From: Marinobacter lutaoensis
GTDB lineage: Bacteria > Pseudomonadota > Gammaproteobacteria > Pseudomonadales > Oleiphilaceae
Reading direction: 5' to 3'
Length of the DNA: 64,000 nucleotides
Assembly: GCF_001981305.1 (NCBI RefSeq)
Contig: NZ_MSCW01000007.1
Span: 124,001-188,000, forward strand
Shown here: piece by piece, positions 58,786-64,000 of the stretch
Layout of the letters: every line of letters starts with the position of its first letter
How positions within the stretch are numbered: the stretch's first letter is position 1
Notes under the pieces: model-generated
Database searches by the model: none
What the model was told of the DNA's origin: nothing
What the model saw: the letters and a program-made list of their open reading frames with translations, nothing else
Program-made: the position numbers and the translations under genes

Positions 58786-59787
58786 ATGACTGCAATGAAT
58801 GCCCATGCGAACGATCTGGCCACGGCCGACGCCCTGGCCCCCATCTTCAAGGCCAGCGGCGATCCGCTGCGCCTGGAGATACTGCGCGTGCTGCGCCGGG
58901 ACACGTTCGGCGTGCTGGAGCTGAGCCAGATGTTCGACATGCGCCAGTCCGGCATGAGCCATCACCTGAAGGTGATGCATAAAGCCGGGCTGCTGGAGCC
59001 GCAGCGGGAAGGCAACGCGATTTTCTACCGCCGCCCGCTGCATCTGGACAGCGACACACTCACGGACCAGACCATCCGCCAGATCTTCGAGACCGTGGAC
59101 CGGCTGCCCCTGGCCCGGCACCTGCAGGACAAGATCGACGCCATCCGGCGCCAGCGGGCGGAACAGTCGCAGGCGTTCTTTGCCCGGCACGCGGAGCAGT
59201 TCCGGGAGCAGCAGGAGCTGATCGCCGCGTTCGAGCTGTACGCCGAGCCAACGGCGGAGCTGATCCGCCGGCGGGCCGAGCGCCAACCGTGGCAGTCCGC
59301 CCTGGAGATCGGCCCCGGGGAGGGAGGGTTCCTGCCCGTGCTGTCCGAGCTGTTCGAGCAGGTGGTGGCCCTGGACAACAGCCGCGACATGCTGGCCAAG
59401 GCCACCCGGACCTGCATCGAGGCGCGGCTCGACAACGTCGACCTGATCGAAGGCGTCACCGACACTCTGCTGGCCCGGGGCGACGCCTTCGATCTGGTGG
59501 TGGCGAATATGGTGCTGCACCACGTGCCCAGTCCGGCGGACATTTTTCTCGATGCCGCGGCTCTGATGAACAACGGCGGCTGTTTCGTGGTCAGCGACCT
59601 GTGCAGCCACGATCAGAACTGGGTCAAGGAGAACTGCGGCGACCTCTGGCTCGGCTTTGAACCGGAGGAGCTGACCCGCTGGGCGGCGGAGGCGGACCTG
59701 GTGGCCGGGGAGCGGCTGTTCATCGGCCTGCGCAACGGTTTTCAGATTCAGGTCCGGGAATTCTGGAAAGCCCCGATGCCAGCCTAG
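58786..59787 (+). CDS. sahR: ArsR-type repressor with methyltransferase domain, SahR-like
   Basis: 333 aa from the ATG at 58786; an in-frame TTG at 58753 lies too close to the operator. Residues ~10-95 are an ArsR winged helix (RLEILRVLRRDTFGVLELSQ, MFDMRQSGMSHHLKVMHKAG). Residues ~170-320 are a SAM-dependent methyltransferase-like fold (ALEIGPGEGGFLPVLSELFE, VVANMVLHHVPSPADIFLDA), the suspected sensor. SahR represses S-adenosylmethionine-cycle genes and is released by S-adenosylhomocysteine. Operators before sahR and metK, and metK-ahcY-metF downstream, support this identity. Confidence 0.88.
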   Translation: MTAMNAHANDLATADALAPIFKASGDPLRLEILRVLRRDTFGVLELSQMFDMRQSGMSHHLKVMHKAGLLEPQREGNAIFYRRPLHLDSDTLTDQTIRQIFETVDRLPLARHLQDKIDAIRRQRAEQSQAFFARHAEQFREQQELIAAFELYAEPTAELIRRRAERQPWQSALEIGPGEGGFLPVLSELFEQVVALDNSRDMLAKATRTCIEARLDNVDLIEGVTDTLLARGDAFDLVVANMVLHHVPSPADIFLDAAALMNNGGCFVVSDLCSHDQNWVKENCGDLWLGFEPEELTRWAAEADLVAGERLFIGLRNGFQIQVREFWKAPMPA

Positions 59788-59804
59788 GCGCGGCTGACAT
59801 CCAA

Positions 59805-59824
59805 ACATCAAAATTTTTTGATAT
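59805..59824 (+). promoter_or_regulatory. SahR operator upstream of metK
   Basis: ACATCAAAA-TT-TTTTGATAT, differing from the sahR site at one arm base. It sits 116 bases before the metK start and 17 after the sahR stop, placed to control the metK-ahcY-metF transcript. The following 115 bases hold no recognisable riboswitch. Confidence 0.85.
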
Positions 59825-59939
59825 GGGTGTAAGTGGAATTACGTACACCCGGTAAAACCACGCAAACGAAGGCCGCCGGCTTTGGTCATCCGTGGCCCCG
59901 GCATGATTTTGATACGCTCACAAGAGGGAGCACGCAGCT

Positions 59940-61130
59940 ATGTCTGATTACAGCATCTTTACTTCCGAGTCGGTTTCCGAGGGCCACCCGGACAAACTGG
60001 CGGACCAGATTTCCGATGCCGTTCTGGACGCGATCCTGGCCGACGACCCACACGCCCGCGTGGCCTGCGAAACCATGGTGAAAACCGGCGTTGCCATCGT
60101 GGGTGGCGAAATCACCACCAGCGCCTGGGTCGACCTGGAAGAACTGGTGCGCGGCGTCATCAAGGACATCGGCTACACCTCCTCCGACGTGGGCTACGAC
60201 GGCGACACCTGCGGCGTGATCAATATCATCGGCAAGCAGTCCGTGGACATCGCCCAGGGCGTGGACCGGCAGAAGCCGGAAGACCAGGGCGCCGGCGACC
60301 AAGGCCTGATGTTCGGCTACGCCAGCAATGAAACCGACGTGCTGATGCCCGCGCCCATCACCTTCTCCCACCGACTGGTCCAGCGCCAGGCCGAGGCCCG
60401 CAAGAGCGGCCTGTTGCCGTGGCTGCGCCCGGACGCCAAGAGCCAGGTCACCTGCCGCTATGAAAACGGCAAGGTGGTTGGCATTGACGCGGTGGTGCTG
60501 TCCACCCAGCACGATCCCGAGGTGTCCCAGGCCGACCTGAAAGAAGCGGTGATGGAGCTGATCATCAAGCACACCCTGCCGGCGGAACTGCTGCACAAAG
60601 ACACCCAGTTCCACATCAACCCGACCGGCAAGTTCGTCATCGGCGGCCCGGTGGGCGACTGTGGCCTGACCGGTCGCAAGATCATCGTCGACACCTACGG
60701 CGGCATGGCCCGCCACGGGGGCGGCGCCTTCTCCGGCAAAGACCCCTCCAAGGTCGACCGCTCCGCCGCCTATGCCGGCCGTTACGTGGCCAAGAACATC
60801 GTCGCCGCCGGCCTGGCCGACAAGTGCGAGATCCAGGTGTCCTACGCCATTGGCGTGGCCGAGCCCACCTCCATCTCGCTGAACACCTTCGGCACCGGCA
60901 AGGTCAGCGACGACAAGATCGTCGAGTTGGTTCGCCAGCACTTCGACCTGCGCCCGTACGCGATCACCCGGATGCTGGACCTGCTGCACCCGATGTATCG
61001 CCCGACGGCGGCATACGGCCACTTCGGTCGCGAGCCGTTCGAGATGACCGTGGGCGGCAAGACCTTTACCGCATTCCCGTGGGAGAAGACCGACCGTGCC
61101 GCGGCCCTGAAGGACGCTGCGGGCCTTTAA
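59940..61130 (+). CDS. metK: S-adenosylmethionine synthetase
   Basis: 396 aa. It makes SAM from methionine and ATP. Markers are [20 protein letters not shown], the hexapeptide region [12 protein letters not shown] near 118, the P-loop-like [19 protein letters not shown] near 260, and [20 protein letters not shown]. Controlled by the SahR site upstream. ahcY follows after 140 bases with two GC-rich hairpins in between. Confidence 0.98.
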   Translation: MSDYSIFTSESVSEGHPDKLADQISDAVLDAILADDPHARVACETMVKTGVAIVGGEITTSAWVDLEELVRGVIKDIGYTSSDVGYDGDTCGVINIIGKQSVDIAQGVDRQKPEDQGAGDQGLMFGYASNETDVLMPAPITFSHRLVQRQAEARKSGLLPWLRPDAKSQVTCRYENGKVVGIDAVVLSTQHDPEVSQADLKEAVMELIIKHTLPAELLHKDTQFHINPTGKFVIGGPVGDCGLTGRKIIVDTYGGMARHGGGAFSGKDPSKVDRSAAYAGRYVAKNIVAAGLADKCEIQVSYAIGVAEPTSISLNTFGTGKVSDDKIVELVRQHFDLRPYAITRMLDLLHPMYRPTAAYGHFGREPFEMTVGGKTFTAFPWEKTDRAAALKDAAGL

Positions 61131-61270
61131 TGGCGTTTGCCAGGGCCGGCCGCTGCGGTCGGCCCGATATGGACGAGCCCGCCGCCTTCCGGTGGCGGCG
61201 CTGAGGCAACCCCGTCATGAGCGGTCACGGAGCCGCGAACCGGACCGACCCAATCAAACAGGAGTACACA

Positions 61271-62665
<1,395 letters not shown>

Positions 62666-62677
62666 ACGGAAGCCATC

Positions 62678-63547
62678 ATGGAATCTCAGAAGCAATTCAA
62701 ACGCCGCTTCAGCTTCGAGTTTTTCCCGCCCAAGACCGACCAGGGCAAGGAAAAGCTGCAGGCGGTGCGTGACCGGCTGGCCGAGGTGAATCCGGATTTC
62801 TTCTCGGTCACCTTCGGTGCCGGCGGCTCGACCCGGGACCGCACCATCGAAACCGTGCTGAACCTGCACCGTCAGGGCATCTCCACCGCCCCGCACCTGT
62901 CCTGTGTCGGGGGCACCCGACAGGACATCGCGGAGCTGCTGGACCTGTACCGGGAGCACGGCATCACCCGGATCGTCGCCCTGCGCGGCGACCTGCCCTC
63001 GGGCATGGGCGCCTCCGGAGAACTGCGCTACGCCAACGAGCTGGTGGAGTTCATCCGCGAACACAGCGGCGATCACTTCAACCTGGAAGTCGCCGCCTAC
63101 CCGGAGTTCCACCCGCAGGCACGCAACGCCGAGGACGATCTGAAGAATTTTGCCCGCAAGGTGAAGGCCGGCGCCAACAGCGCCATTACCCAGTACTTCT
63201 ACAATGCGGACAGCTACTTCTACTTCATCGACCGGCTGGAAAAGATGGGGGTCACGATTCCGGTGGTGCCGGGCATCATGCCCATCGTCAACTTCTCCAG
63301 CCTGGTCCGGTTCTCCGACATGTGCGGCGCGGAGATTCCCCGCTGGATCCGCAAGCAGCTGGAAGCCTACGGCGACGACAGCGAGAGCATCCGCAAGTTC
63401 GGCGAGGAAGTGGTGACGGACATGTGCGAACGCCTGCTCAAGGCGGGCGCGCCGGGCCTGCACTTCTATACCCTCAACCAGGCCGAACCCAGCCTCACCA
63501 TCTGGAACAACCTGGGCATCAGCGACCGCGAAAAAATCGCGTTCTGA
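62678..63547 (+). CDS. metF: Methylenetetrahydrofolate reductase
   Basis: 289 aa, a FAD TIM barrel with FSFEFFPPKTDQG at the N-terminus (catalytic Glu), a VTFGAGGSTRDRTIETVLNL segment, and IVALRGDLPSGMGASGELRY. It makes 5-methyl-THF, which remethylates homocysteine. It starts 12 bases after ahcY, completing the methyl-cycle operon. Confidence 0.96.
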   Translation: MESQKQFKRRFSFEFFPPKTDQGKEKLQAVRDRLAEVNPDFFSVTFGAGGSTRDRTIETVLNLHRQGISTAPHLSCVGGTRQDIAELLDLYREHGITRIVALRGDLPSGMGASGELRYANELVEFIREHSGDHFNLEVAAYPEFHPQARNAEDDLKNFARKVKAGANSAITQYFYNADSYFYFIDRLEKMGVTIPVVPGIMPIVNFSSLVRFSDMCGAEIPRWIRKQLEAYGDDSESIRKFGEEVVTDMCERLLKAGAPGLHFYTLNQAEPSLTIWNNLGISDREKIAF

Positions 63548-63548
63548 C

Positions 63549-63638
<90 letters not shown>

Positions 63639-63846
63639 CGGCCGGCGCCGCCTCCGACTCACCCCGACCAAGCCCCGCCTATCGCCCAACCATTTGATTT
63701 CCGGCGCCTCCCTGGGTCATAGTCTAGAGTGTACATGGTGCAGTTCCATTCACGCTCCCCGGGAGTCCACGGCCACCCGCCGTCCCCCTTCCGGCTTGCC
63801 TTACCGGGCAAATGGAGCACGACAATAAAGTAAAAAAGGAGAAAAC

Positions 63847-64000
63847 ATGACGACCCAATGGCTGAAGACCCTGGGGGCCAGCTTGGCTCTCACCGTAGCC
63901 GCAGGAACCGCAAGCGCTGAAACCCTCAAGGTCGTGACCGACCCCAGTTTCGTCCCCTTCGAGATGATGGACCAGAAAAGCGGTGAAATGATCGGCTTCG
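63847..64000 (+). CDS. Periplasmic amino-acid-binding protein, N-terminal fragment (cut by window)
   Basis: ATG at 63847 after AAGGAG; 51 codons are visible before the window ends. A signal peptide (TLGASLALTVAAGTASAE) is followed by TLKVVTDPSFVPFEMMDQKS, the first strand of the PBP2/SBP_bac_3 family (GlnH/ArtJ-like solute receptors). The ligand cannot be set from this fragment. Confidence 0.8.
   Translation, partial: MTTQWLKTLGASLALTVAAGTASAETLKVVTDPSFVPFEMMDQKSGEMIGF

Noticed and set aside
61131..61270. Possible SAH riboswitch between metK and ahcY
   Set aside because: A GGACGAG block is present, but its pairing partner CTCGTCC and the pseudoknot core are absent. SahR operators explain regulation, and the GC hairpins there lack the family consensus.

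Overview
The window looks like chromosome from a GC-rich marine gammaproteobacterium, most likely Marinobacter or a close relative. The evidence is gene content and order: tkt-epd-pgk-fba, a SahR-controlled metK-ahcY-metF block, CbpA/CbpM, a GacA-box-driven CsrB-type RNA, and an IS5-family element. The genus is inferred from memory of similar loci and was not searched. No rRNA, tRNA or CRISPR array is visible.

Layout. 1-2174: the end of an AraC regulator, an AAA ATPase and a YqeY protein. 2.3-12.0 kb: an accessory stretch, partly AT-richer, with a PAAR-domain effector candidate and its membrane partner, an SF2 helicase, a NERD nuclease-like gene with an unknown neighbour, a lipoprotein, a complete IS5-family element, an Sll1717-type P-loop ATPase, and a decayed second copy of the NERD gene. 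12.1-30.6 kb: a urea island on both strands. The minus strand carries urtABCDE (urea ABC importer) followed by ureDABCEFG and ureJ. Divergently, the plus strand carries allophanate hydrolase, a frameshifted urea carboxylase and a GntR regulator. 30.6-31.2 kb: a CsrB/RsmZ-like RNA and a ComEA-like protein. 31.4-38.9 kb: lutA and lutBC (lactate oxidation) separated by a Gld-type ABC exporter set. 38.9-53.0 kb: a DMT transporter, glyoxalase I, a second GntR regulator, a flippase-like membrane protein with a pseudo-phosphoesterase/GT4 fusion, DUF523/DUF1722, DUF481, TrhO, a nitronate monooxygenase-like flavoprotein, a chemotaxis receptor, and CbpM/CbpA. 53.1-58.6 kb: fba, pgk, epd and tkt, transcribed leftward. 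58.7-63.5 kb: sahR and the activated-methyl cycle. 63.5-64.0 kb: a poly-C tract and the start of a solute-binding protein.

How the genes work together. UrtABCDE should import urea, which nickel urease (UreABC matured by UreDEFG, with UreJ as a nickel permease candidate) hydrolyses. The ATP-dependent urea carboxylase/allophanate hydrolase route sits next door, but its carboxylase has lost a short segment and its frame, so urease is probably the working route. SahR with two near-identical operators ties S-adenosylhomocysteine level to metK, ahcY and metF expression.

The most unusual signal is a set of GGA-loop RNA elements. One is a CsrB-like sRNA with 13 GGA motifs behind a near-consensus GacA box. 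The others are two long-stem cloverleaf repeats, each holding two small hairpins with ANGGAT loops, one between ureG and ureF and one upstream of the gntR gene. These could be dispersed CsrA-binding elements, which is inference. Other points of interest are an IS inserted exactly at the stop codons of two convergent genes, short-repeat deletions in both the NERD copy and the urea carboxylase, and a glycosyltransferase fused to a phosphoesterase domain that has lost its metal ligands.
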